Under the pieces are notes generated by a model, which saw only the letters and a list, made by a program, of their open reading frames with translations, ran no database searches and had not been told where the DNA came from. Below are positions 36,600 through 49,500 of a stretch of 64,000 bases of DNA, piece after piece. This DNA is from Paroedura picta (taxonomy: Eukaryota > Chordata > Lepidosauria > Squamata > Gekkonidae). The stretch lies in contig NC_135376.1 of NCBI RefSeq assembly GCF_049243985.1, positions 40,715,001 to 40,779,000 of the forward strand. Reading direction: 5' to 3'. The position numbers and the translations under genes are program-made. Numbering within the stretch: position 1 is the first letter of the stretch; each line of letters begins with the position of its first letter.

Positions 36600-39500
36600 T
36601 TTCCTAGTACATGCTTATCTGAGCTCTCTCCTTCCCATGTGTGTTTTCTGTGTGAAGAGAAACAAACAATATACTTTGCATACGTCCAGTAAGATAGCTT
36701 TTCTCTTCAACCACCTGAGAGCAAGGGTGCTTTGCATATAACTATTTCTGTTATGGATGCTTTGAAAGTTTAACGATTGCATGAAGTGGGAGTTTTTAAG
36801 CTGTGTGTACAGAGAATGGGAAGTCATTGTATGTGGCAGCTTCCTGGTACGTATACAAAAAACAGGCATTTGCACCACTGTTCTAGTGTTAAGTACATGA
36901 ACAAGCCATGTTCTGAAACATATAAGGCCCAGTTCAGCATGAGAAAATGGACTGCTTTTAGCTGGACTTTAGCTCTAAAATGCTGCTCACTGCTTCTGCA
37001 GTATTTATCATTGTGGTAGGGAACATGATACCATGTAATTATTTTTGGAATGCCCAATTTTCTGTTTTAATTAAAAATAATCCTTTTAGTCTAAACTCAC
37101 ACATTTGCCGTGGCTTATTCAAGAAGCTGTTGAGTGAGCTTTGTTACTACATAGCTGTTGAGTTAGTTTTGTTACTATGTAATGCCATGATGCTGAGTTT
37201 TAAAAGCCATCTGCATTGGTCTTATTATTGTTTGACTGGAGTTTCTGTTGGCTTGGGTTTCTGAAGTGTTCAAATTCAGTCCAGGGTGTGGTCGGAGTGG
37301 TTCAAAGTTCTCGGCCTCTGACAGGGCAGCAGCTGGATACAAAGATGCAAATACTTAGGTCTGAATATGAGAAGTACATTGAGTCCAAATAGAACCACTC
37401 CCACATGGCAGAACTAAATCTATCATCTATTAGAGCCAGCTTGATGTAGTGGTTAGGAGTGCGGATTTCTAAACTGGTGAGCCGGGTTTGATTCTGTACT
37501 CCCCCACATGCAGCCAGCTGGGTGATCTTGGGCTCACCACAGCACTGATAAAGCTGTTCTGACTGAGCACTAATATCAGGGCTCTCAGCCCTCACCTACC
37601 TCACAGGGTATCTGTTGTGGGGAGAGGAAAGAGAAGGTGAACGTAAGCCACTTTGAGACTCCTTCAAGTAGAGAAAAGTGGCATATAAGAACCAACTCTT
37701 CTATTATGCAAAATGTCTGGTGAGTGGGTGGGGGCTACCTTCTGGATAAATCAGGTCAGTGGTGGTTTTCTAATGGGTCTGACTCCTCCCTGTATCTTTC
37801 AGGCCTGTCGTGTGATGCCTGTGAAGCTTGTTCTGAGAGCTTTTGTTGTATAGTAGCAGGTATGACTACAGCTCCTCCCTGTTCCATAATTCAGCCACTA
37901 CATTACCTGAGCCCTGAACAATTTAATCAGCTACTATTCAGGAGGAAAATTAAATTAAACAGTATCATCTGTTTAAAAAAATTGCTTTCCAGATTGTAAG
38001 ATAGTGTTACTGCCATAGTTAATCATGATTTGAAATAACTGTACCCAGCTTAGCTGAGCTGCAATAAAATCAAGTTGCCTTCTGTTGTTAAAGCTTTCTG
38101 ATGTTGGTTTTAAATGGAGTTGTAAGCAGTTGCTGAAAGCAGGTCTGGGGCCTGAGTTAAGCCACAGCACTCCCACTAATGCCCACATCAGAAATTGGAT
38201 ATTCCTAGCAATGCCCCTCTGGAATAGACCAGCGTTACCAATAAAATTTAACAAGGCACAAAGACGGCTGAAGATGGACATCCAAGCTGAACTTTTATTT
38301 GGCTCCATTATGTGAACCAAATGCACTGCTCTTTACATCCCGTTTTTTCCCCTAGATGCCTTTAGTAGTAGAAAATACAACTCACCACGTGTTGGATAGG
38401 TTTCTTTCTTCTTGATCAGAAGTATGTATGGGCAATAAATTGTTTCCACTTGCTATGGCATTTTTATTACTCTGGATTTATATTGCTAAAAGCTGCCTTA
38501 AGTGTCAAAGGCAGTCTACCAATTCAATTCAGATTCAAAGGCCTTGTGTGCAGATCTTGATTTTATCTCTAGCTGGAAAGATCTGCTAGAAAGGTCAAGA
38601 AAGATTTCTGCATGAGACCTGAGAGTGGCTGTCAGTAAGACAGCAGGATTAATGGGATGACTTGCTATGGCTGTTTCATTAGGCAATTCCAGTGGGTCAT
38701 GTTAGAACTATAATGTGCACAAGCTCCTAGCTACCTTTTCTGTATATTGTGGAAGGGCATTTCAATGACATTTCATTGGAGTGGACCGGTTAAATAATCA
38801 CTACTTATTGTCATTTATGTAACACTTTTTTAATACACAAAGTGCTTTACAATCTTCTGTTGATCTCACTGTTGCATTTGTCTTTAGTAAAGTTCTGTTC
38901 TTTCAGAAGCTCCTAATTGGACAAAAGGAGGAAATGCTATTTTGTTCCTTTGGCTTTCAGAGGCTTTCCTATATACACCAACTTGAAAGTGCTATACACA
39001 GAGTTCACGCACACAGCTATTTGGCTCAGAGTGCATGGCTAATGAGCAGGAGACCTTCCTACTGCTTTAGTACATCATTTGCAGATGACATTTGGTACAA
39101 GAAGCATGTCACCCTCTGCCTCAAGCCTCTTTTTGGCTAGCCCGGTTCCTCTTTGCATAAGCATTGGTTCGTTATCTGAGTGTAATCTCCTCTTCTCTTG
39201 ACAGATGCATTTTGTTCAGAACTGTGTCAGAAATTCATTAAAATGCTGTGTTCAAAGTCTATATGTACATGAAGGAAAGTCAATAGGCTACACAGAACTA
39301 GGCAGGCCACAGAAGAGATAGAAGACTTGCCAGACGTAACACCTGTTAGAATATCATGTGCATCTTCACTGTTTTCCAAGATAATGCCTAATCATTTGCA
39401 TCACCTTAGAAATAAAATCTGTTTATGGGGCATCGTTTAATGATCTTGCTTGCCCTATATCATTCAGTGTTGTTTGTTTAGGGCAAAGAAAATTCTAAAT

Positions 39501-40378
39501 GTGTGGTATCTGCACTTTCTCCTTTTAATACGTTTGTACACTCATACACTGTTATCTGGGGACAGAGATGTGTGTATTTTATTTTGATACTCAAAGACAA
39601 TTAGTAATTAAATGCAGAAGAGAAGGATGAATCCTGCAAGAAAGAACCTTCTAGGCCAAGATGGAATAGCGACGTAACCAGCATGGCCCAAGCAGTGAGC
39701 AACAGAGGTGAAAACTCCTACAGATTTCATCTTGAGCTTCCAGTCTTGCTTCTGAAATTGGTTGCCTGACTTTGGAACAAGATAACTTCCCTGTTTCTGT
39801 CCTGCCTTCTCCAAATTGGGAATTCATGAGGAGTCTGTCTTCCACTGATGCAATTACAGGTCTGCCAGTGTGCCTTGCAGGTGGTCCAAATTCATTTCCT
39901 TAGAAGGAGATTCCTGAATGTAGATTTCAGTTAAGATGCTGGCGATTTACATACTTTCAAAGATACTAAGCTCCCCAAATCCTGTCTTTACAATTGAAAG
40001 AAAAAGGCAAATGCTGTACCTTGTGGTACCACTGCTGAAGATTCAAGCTGGCAGCCTCCTGGGCCTAGGCCTAGTTATGTTTCCATTAATTCAGTGTTCA
40101 AGGTTTCCTCACCATGCAGAGTCAAGAAATGTGTGGAGCTGGCAGGACATGTGAAAATATGTTTTAAGACTGCTCCTAGATCTGTACAGGTGCAGGATAG
40201 CCATACCTCTTCTTCAGAGGCATCGTCCACACGCTATCAAGTGTGCAAAAAAGCCTGCTGGCTTGGAGGTGAAAGGAGATATAGCAAATATCCCATACTG
40301 CTTTCCCAGTTAATCCCTATTGCCTCAGCCTCTGCCATAAGTTGCTTTCCAAACAAAACAGAAACCTGTGCCCAATAA
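36600..40378. other. Convergent gap between SNORC and NGEF
   Basis: 3.8 kb between the SNORC poly(A) signal and the NGEF stop codon. It holds one SINE (37432-37703) and presumably the NGEF 3' UTR on the minus strand. Several TTTATT strings (AATAAA on the minus strand) occur, for example near 38460 and 39575, but I cannot say which is used. Confidence 0.45.
37432..37703 (+). repeat. tRNA SINE family T, full length
   Basis: AGAGCCAGCTTGATGTAGTG, GAGCCGGGTTTGATTCTGTA, then the body to AAGAACCAACTCTTCTATT. Clean A- and B-box regions. Confidence 0.9.
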
Positions 40379-40551
40379 TCATTGTTTGTTTCTGCTGCCC
40401 ATCTTTCTTCGCTGGCTGTCATCCGTCTTGTGCACACGGAAGCACTCCTTTAGATTCTGGGATCGTATCTTGGGGTTCAGGATTTCCTCGCCCATAGAGC
40501 TGGGGAACCAGCCTCTTTCTTGATCATGCAAACGCTCCCCAAATATCCAAC
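40379..40551 (-). CDS. NGEF: NGEF last coding exon: SH3 second half and C-terminus
   Basis: Encodes [57 protein letters not shown] and TGA (40381-40379). Acceptor TATGCAG. The SH3 Trp and the GWFPSS pocket are present. The C-terminal basic tail is about six residues shorter than the human tail I remember. Confidence 0.95.
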
Positions 40552-43500
40552 CTGCATAAAAGGGGGAGGGATATATAGCGATGCATTAGTACAAAGGAGC
40601 CATTATTGAAAAGCATGAGCAGCCTAAGTGGTAGGCTTCTATAACACACTGGGTTGCCTGCTGCTGCTACTTCTTTTAAGTGTAAATAAACTGACACAAT
40701 GAAGGGGGGTGTATTCAGCTTCACTGGGGCTAGAATGCCTTGCAACTGATTTTTATGTAGATGGAGAATGACAAAAATACGCCCATGCCTCATTAATTTC
40801 CTTAAGTATCTTAATTAAAAGCTCACATCCCACTGTCTGAAGGACAAAGGATTATATTTCTTTAGAAGTAATCCTGCCACTCAAAACCCTACCGTTCCAG
40901 CCCCTCTATTCTAAGTGCAGGATGAAGGCTTATGGTTAAAGGGCAGCTGTAGAGGCACCTAGACCACCGGCCCTTACCATCGTCTGTCTTTTCCAGGATG
41001 TTCAGTACATCGGCCAGTTCCAGCGACAGCTCATCAGGCTGCTGTGCCACATAAGGATGGACACACTGTATTTGGGGGCAGTCTGCCGAAAGGAAAAAAA
41101 GAGTTAAGGCAGAGTTCGATGCATTGTGACTGCTAGAAAGTAAGCGGGGCCTGAGGAAATGTTAGGTGATGACTAGACCAGTATTTCCTATATTGAATGC
41201 TGATTCTCTAATTTGTATTCAATGCTAATATAGTCAAAGCTGAAAAGAACAACACAAATATTTGGAAATATTGAATATTTTCAGTGTCATTGTACCCCGT
41301 GGGGGTATTAAACTCAAGGGCAAATGTAGCCTGAGCCTATTCTGTGGTCTGGTGGGGGCAGGGTTGGAGGGCGTGGTGCCAAATCTACAGCATATCATAG
41401 TTTCCAATGGGGGAGGGGGGATGGCTGGGCAGCAGTACAAGCCCAGCAAAATGTTCCAGAAAGTTTCTGCAGTGAAAGTGAAGGGGGGCAATTTTGATAG
41501 GCCAGCTCAGCAACCACACTAGTGCCACTAGTGCTAAAACCCAAAGGGACTAAGTTCACACAGGATCATCTCTGAAGTAGAAACCGAGGGGGAGGGGGCA
41601 TTTCTGCAGGGACTGCAAAACCAGTGCAATGTACTAACGCCCAGCAGTAGAACCCAGTGCCCCATTGTGGCAAATGTATATTTACTTATTTATGATTAGA
41701 TTTCTATCCTGCCACTTCTCAAAAAGACTTGTGGTGGTTTACAAGATAAAACCACAAAACCCCTAATAACAAAAAAACCCCTAACAGCAGCAGCAAGATT
41801 GGTATAAAGCAAATCTCTCGTCCCCCTCCCAGAGCCACCCCCTGACAGGATGCACAGATGTAAATGCAGAGGCCTGATCCCATGGAGGGGCCCAGCTGAT
41901 CTTAACCTCCCATCCTGGCCTCACCCAGTGACCTGACAGGAGAGCTCCATCTTTCAGGCTCTGTGGAACTGTGAAAGCTCTGACAGGGCTTCCAGGAGCT
42001 CATTCCCCAGGTCAGGGCCAGGACCAAAAAGGCCCTGGCTTGGATTGAGGCCAGGCACTCCTCCCTGGGGCCAGGGACCTCTAGCAGATTAGCATCTGCA
42101 TAGCAAAGAGCCCTGCCGGGGGGCGGTGAAACATAAGGAGTCAAAGTAGGGCCCAAGCCGCAAATGGCCTTAAAGTTTAGTACCAAAACCTTGAACCTGA
42201 TCTGGGCCAAGACTGGCAACCAATGCAGCTGCCTCAGCACTGTCTGGATGTGGGCCTTTCAATGTGTTCTAGAAAGGAACCTAGCAACTGCATTCTGTAC
42301 CAGCTAGAGTTTTCGGGTCAAGGACAAGGGCAGGACTGCATAGAGTGTGTTACAAAAATCCAGTCTGGATCACTGTGGTCAAATAGTCCAGGGGCAGATA
42401 GGGCGCTAGTAGCCTCGCCAGGCAAAGATGGAAAAATGCCGTGCAGGATTTCCTGTGACCTGGGCCTCCATAGAAAGGGAGGCATCCAGAATTGCTGCCA
42501 AATTCCTTGCAGAGGCCAAGATGTTGAGTGGCATTCCAGTCAAGGTGGGTAAACACGCTTCCCGTCATATCCTTTTTCTGCTCAGTCACAGGACCTCCGT
42601 CTTGAAGGGGTTGAGTTTCAGGTGATTCTATTCCAACCATCCAGCAATGGCTTCCAAACAACTGGCGAATGTATTCAGTGGGGATTCTGGATGGCCATCC
42701 ATGAGGAGATAGAGCTGGGTGTCATCTGCATATTGGTGACAACCTAGCCCATAACCAGGTCAACAGGGCAATACCACAGATTCATAATTCAAGTGAGGGC
42801 CAGTTGGCTTGCAAGGGCAGCCAAACAAGTGTAATGCTGCCGAAATGCTCCCTCCCCCTCAGTTTGTACTTCTGAGATTCTCAGATGTGAACTTAGTCTT
42901 GTTGGGTTTTGGCACTGCCGCAGTGGCACTGGTTCTGCTGGGGGAATGGACCTTGCAAAACTGCCCCCTCCACTTTCACTGGAGAGATCTCTGGGACATT
43001 CTGTTGGGCTTATATTGCTGCTTAGCTACTTTCCCCCATTGGAAACAATGGAGAATGGGAAACCTACTTTGGATGCTCATAGAATTGGACCTTCTGGTAC
43101 AATATTTTGAAACTTGGGGGTACTTTTTAGTAGAGGTTCCAGAAGCTATGCTGCAAATTTGGTGCCTCGACCTCAAACCTTGCCTCCTCCAGACCAATGA
43201 ATACACTCAGGCTAGATTTGCCATTGACTTTAATAGCCCCTAGGGTACAATGGAGCTGAAAATATTTGGTATTCCCGAATATTGCCAAATACTGATATTT
43301 TCCAGGTCCAATAGCCCCAAACCCAGAAAATAGAGATTATTTTTTTGTACATGCCTAACCTGGGCTATCCAGGTCAGGGCTAGAAATCTGCAAAAAGTCG
43401 TTAACGGGGAAAGGAACACACACAATCTATTCCTTTGAAGATACACTGTGGGAATTACTCCATGGTAAATAAGCACTGCAGCCTTCATCAGGCTGAGTCA

Positions 43501-46500
43501 CCCTAGCAAATGCAGTAATGAACTGGCTGGTTGCTGTTAGTGATAAAATTGGCCATTTGTTTATATAAATACAGTGTGTCCAAATTCCTCTTTGTTACAG
43601 CATTAGTGCAAGCATCCTTGTTGGGAAGGTCACTTCAGTTCTGTCAGTTTATTCATCCCAGAAGCTTTCCAAATATTTATTCATATGGTGACTGTACAGA
43701 GCACATGTTGTTGTAGGTAGGGCAGTGGACCAAAACTGTGCTTGTTGCTGGAAGTCAATGTGGTTGTCTCTAAGCACACAGGCTCCTATTTGTGCCCATA
43801 TGATGAAAAGCTGGGTACAAACAGCTCACCTGAGACAACTTCCACTCAAGAGCTTGTGATCTCACTGCCAAGGCTGGCTGTGGGGTAGCCATGTCCACAG
43901 AGGCATCATGGTTGGATGAGGCTCAGGCAATGAACAAGGATCTCATGGAAGAAGGCTTAACAGGTGGATTTAAAATGTGGCATCATACTGCCACTGGGTC
44001 GAGTGGGGTGGGTGACTAAACAGAAGACAAGCTGAACAGCAGTTCTGGAAAGCCTGACTCAAATCCTGAAATTGATTATGTCAAGTGGGATGGGAAAGAG
44101 AAAGTAAGATGGGTAATTTTTATTGACCTGTCCGTTATGGATAGATAGGATGGGTTCAAAAACCTTTGCTTTAGAGGCCAATTCAAAACTGAGCTTCAAA
44201 TTCAGTCTCAATCACCATTGAATAAAGCACAATGTGACCTGCATCCTTGAACTGGTATTGTTAGAGAGCAGCAAGCAAGGAGAAGTGATTATGGTCTTTG
44301 GGCAAGGCCTCATGGCAGCTGCTCACCATCCAACCCCCTTCCTTTTCCTTCCTTACCCATGAGCCTGGACGTAAAGGAAACAAACTTGGTTCGTCGATTT
44401 GGAGCCAGCAAGATCATCCAGCGCTTCATCTCACTTCTGAAAGGGTGGAGGAAGAAAGAAGGGACGGGTAGAAACAGAGAGTGAAAAACAGGTTCACCAA
44501 TCATTCTTTCATGCGGCACAGCAGCTCTTTAAAATCTTTTCATAGGGTGGAATTACCATACCAATTTTTTGTGTGTCAACATCAGAAGGCTTGTGTATTC
44601 CTTTTCTGTATTATTCAATGATAATAACATATACGCACACAGATTTACTTAATTTACTTTTCTTTGTCCCAGTCTGGCTCCATGTACACTCTTCTGAATT
44701 GTGAGCAGGTGAAATCCACAGGTATTCATACCTTCTAACTCATCTGCTGTCACTCAGTTATTAGATTGTTGATGCACAAGATAAGAGAGTGAGGCATTCG
44801 TGGCAAATCTGTGGCAACCAACACAGAGAATCCAGCCTTTTTACAGAAAAACCTGAGGGGGAGGGGGCAAGGCAGAGAGAGCCTATTGTCCCTTTCCTTT
44901 ACAATGCCACTTCCTTGCAGGCATCCATTTCTTCAAGAACCTGCTGCAGCCACTCCCTTTCTTGCCTTCCTGTACTACCCTCCCTCTTGTTTCTGCTATT
45001 GCTTGTTTGCTGATGCTTCAAGAGGTCTTAAAGCATGCCAACTTCTCAAGGAGGCCAAGCCTGACTCCCATGGGTTCCCAGAACTAATGCACACAAAAAA
45101 ACAACCCTTTAAATATATATATATATGAAGTTTATTTGAATAAGTTTTAGAAATGGTTTTATCTCTAGGCAACACACCACTCTAAAATCACACAGCTAAG
45201 CTGTTTTTTCTTGTTTTCTTTTGCCATCTAACCTTAGACGGCACAATTTTAGAGTTCCACAGTCAAATGCAGTAGTTTGATTGTTCTCTACCTTGCTGTC
45301 CATTGCAATATAAGCATATTCCAGTTCAGGCCTTTGGTCCATCAGAATCCAAGCTATTTTGTTTTCTTTCTCCAGGCTCTTAGCCCAATTATAGGGGATT
45401 TTTTTGCCAACTGGCAACACAGGATGATGACAATCCAATCAGGATACATTCTTGCTGGAACCCTCCGGAAGGTAACCTCCTCACTCCTAATTCCGCCCCT
45501 CCCATCCTTTGGGCAACAGGTTCTCATGGAGAGCTAATTATCACATTCCAAACTCTGGCCTTGACCATGATAAGGGCACATAGGCCAAGAAGCCCAAATG
45601 GTAATGCTTGTAAAATAGACTAAGCCTTCTACTACTGGGAGGAATCAGGGGTGCTTTGCCTAACGTTAACTGATGAGTAAAAATCAACAGAAGTGAAAAA
45701 AAACCCAAGAACTTTTCCAAAACATTTTTGCCCCATTTTTATAGGGCCCTGATTGACATTAGGGTACTAATCATAACTTTAGTCTGCGGCTCCAACATTC
45801 GGAAAGCTGTGAAACTGCTAAAATGGAGAGTGGTTACATCAAAGTACGTGATGGAGTTAGGAATAATTTTAAGCAACGTGCAAATGAAAGGCAGCCTTTC
45901 CCCTCTAGGTGCAGGGAGATATGCTTTTCTGCAATAATAACCTGGCAATGAAGGCTGTGCAGAGGAGAGCATGAAGAGGCAAGCCTTCAGACAAGCCCCC
46001 ACAATAGCTCAGTGCCAAAAGTCTGGAACAAACTCAAGCCAACCTGCTTTGGCCCTCTAAACCTGTCATGTGGGTGGGTGGACAGCTGTGTTTGCTACGT
46101 GTTTGTTTGAGCAGGGCACTTCCTGGCTGAAGGCTGTGGCTGTCCCACAGCCAGCTCTGGGAAGTCTCTGCCAAAGTGTAGGAGGGCAAGGTGGGGGAGA
46201 GGGAAATCCTGTTTGCCTGCCATCATCCCTTCCCAGGACATTTTGTTATGGGGCCCCGCTTCTCAGATCTAAATAACGGCCACGCCTGGAGAAATGGCAG
46301 TTGGACTACAGCGCTGAGGACAAACCTTACTCCGTATATTTCACTAAATGTTAGCAGCAGAGCTAATCTGCATATACCCAGAAGGCATCTGGCCACACTG
46401 CACAGTGTGTGATTTAGCACAGAAAGCAGAAGTGCTGGAAGCAGTGCCAGGAGGAAGAGACAGGGAACTATGAACCGTGGGTCTTGCACAACAGCAGTCC

Positions 46501-49500
46501 CCAGGCTTTTTGAGCTATGCTACTGGTGTTTGTCTTTATTCTTTGGAGTAAGGAGATTGGTATAGTGCTTGGCTGGCAGGTACTGATAGGGCACATCTAG
46601 CATACTTCTGATTGTCCGATGACAGCTAGATGGCACCATCAAAGAGCAGAATTGATTTGTTATTTAGTAAATTTCAGGATGAAAAACTGGGATGCCATTA
46701 CTGAAAATGCACATATATGCATTAATAGCAGTTTTGCCGACGTCAATCCTACAACAGACATTGTAGCCTACATGCATGTTGCTGGTAGTTACGTCTCTAT
46801 ATATTTAAATTTTGGTGCCCTACAGTTTTAGGAATCATTGAAAAACTGTAATGCTATAAAAACCATTGGGGTGGATCCAATGTACTGTGAAAAGAAAAGA
46901 AAAATCACAGAATATCTTCTCCATACGCCCCACCCAGGTTCACTGTCTTCTTACCTCTCTCTGCTGGAGCTACACAGCCACAGAGTGGCCGTCACTCTGA
47001 CAAGATGCAATGCCTTTCCTTCTGCAGTGCTAGAAGGATGGTACAGACAAGACCTTACTGAGGAAAGGGTCTGCCATTGCAAAGATGGTGAGGTCAAAAG
47101 TATAGAGCATGTCATTCTTCAGTGCCCATTAGATTCTGATGTCTGTAGCAAGATAATGACTCCTTTGCTTGACAGCTGCCACTCAGGTTTGGAAATACTA
47201 GAAGATGGTTACCTGAAATTTATAGTACCAGTTGCAAAACTTTTTGCTATGGCCTGCAAAACCCATCAGGGGAAAATGTGGCAGATTTGATTGCTTACTT
47301 ATTTAGAGGCAATTTTCATGGGCAATATTTGATTATCTGGGCTATGGTATGGACATTTATTTAATCCGATACTTGTGGGTACTTTCCTGCTCCCTGTCTT
47401 ACTTTAATTTTAATTATATTGTGCTGAAATTGCTGGCAATTCTTTCAAATTACCACTAGATGGTGAAAATGTGCTTCTTACAACATTTGCTCTGAGAACT
47501 CACAAGAAAACCTTTGAAAATAACTTGTCTTTCATTGTCAGTGATAGCGAGGGGGTAAAAAATCCAGTTGTCACAGGAGACTGTATTTACTGTTAGGCAT
47601 GGGCAGTTTGACTCAGACCAAGCCCTATGAAGATAGGTTGAGGGACTTGGGAATGTTCAGCCTGGAGAAAAGGAGGTTGAGAGGGGACATGATAGCCCTC
47701 TTTAAGTATTTGAAAGGCTGTCACTTGGAGGAGGGCAGGATGCTGTTTCTGTTGGCTGAAGAGGAAAGGACACGCAGTAATGGGTTTAAACTTCAAGTAC
47801 AACGATATAGGCTAGATATCAGGAAAAAATATTCACAGTCAGAGTAGTTCAGCAGTGGAATAGGTTGCCTAAGGAGGTGGTGAGTCTTCAAGCAAAGGTT
47901 GGCAGTCAATGGCAGTCTTCAAGCAAAGGTTGGATACACACTTTTCTTGGATGCTTAGGGCTGATCCTGTGTTGAGCAGGGGGTTGGACTAGATGGCCTG
48001 TATGGCCCCTTCCAACTCTATGATTCTATGACTTCAAGGTAGAATACTAAAGTCTGGTTGATATTCCCTTGTTCTACATGGAGAAAACACTGCATTTCAA
48101 GAGACAAATCATGATTGACTGAAAATCTGTTCCCAGTGTTTGTTTAGCAACATGTAGCATTATCTGTTTGAGTAACTGTTTATATGACTAAACTTCTCAT
48201 TACAACGCTTGGCGGAAACTGATCTGTAACCATGCCTGAAGGATGGCCTTAACAGATGCTGCAGTGAACAGTGGGCCAGAAAACTGAACCCAGAGAACCG
48301 TCTTCAGAGAACTTTGCACCTTTTCCCTAATGCAGCTGTTAGGACACATAGCAAAGAAGCATCTAAGCAAGGGCATGCTGTACTCACTGGGACGATGCTT
48401 TCAGCATATAGCTGACTTCACGGTCATCGGTATTTTCCAGCAGCCTCAGGATGAAAACATTGGCCAAGCTCTGCCCCTGGTCCTCCAGCTCCTCCACCCG
48501 AAGAAGCCCTCGGGGAGCAGAATCAAATACCTGGTATTTGTCACTGTTATAGAAAAGAAAGAGGCATGTGACTTGAAAAGTGTGACACAGAAGCAGCCAG
48601 AATATTTTTACATTTTCAGAGAGATCCTCTGGAGGGTACAAGCATTTAGGTCAAACCAGCAAGATGCTGAAAGATGTGCATGTAGGGGCTCTCTCTCCAG
48701 TGTCCTCTAATTGCTAAATACCAGCCACAGGGGGTCCCAATTTTAACCGAAGTCACAGTGCAGGGTTTTAACTCTTCCCTCTGGCTCCATTTCTCTGATC
48801 TCATCTCTTCTTTCCATTCATGTGTGTCTATGTTTGTTTTAATAATGTTTTGGTGTATATGTAATTTAAATATTTTTATTGTTTGCCACCTTAGAGACCA
48901 TAAGTTGAACATTAAGGTGGCTTTTAAACATTTAAAAACATATAAGATGAATTTCAGAGAGGTTGTTTTCCTAGTTGGAGGAAACAAGCAACCTTAAATA
49001 AAATCCATAGGACAATTATTAGCGGGGGGGGGGGGAGCAGAATTTGTGGCTGAGAAACCAGATGCATGACGTTAAATCCCCATGAATCACAGCCCCAATA
49101 TGGGGGAGGGGGGGCTACTGCAATGTATTAATTAAAAGTCTCAATATTCTTGTTCCAGCATCTGCCCTCTTTTGCCACTGTACAGCTTGGTGCCTAAGGA
49201 AAAAACCACATGTATTTTATTGTAATTAACATTTTCATACTATGCAATATTTAATATCAAATTATTTAAATGTGGCTTTATAGATACTGTGAAGCCCTAA
49301 TGGTTCTCCTTATTCTTTTCTATAGTGCAAAATGCTTCAGAGGAAGGGACACTTCAACAATGAGAAAGTAAAGTAGGGTATTTCCTATTGTTTCCCCCTG
49401 AAACCTCTCCCCACACCACCACAAAAGCTGTTGTAGAGATGGAAAGTGATTGTCTGGGCAATGAAGGGACAGGTGCTCCCCTCTCTCCATTCTACTCTCC

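Noticed and set aside
42809-43243. 144-codon frame in an NGEF intron
   Set aside because: Falls entirely in an arm of the inverted repeat and in no known protein family.
46838-47290. 150-codon frame taken as a host gene
   Set aside because: The C-x-C / H-x4-C motif and AT-rich tail identify it as the end of a LINE ORF2.
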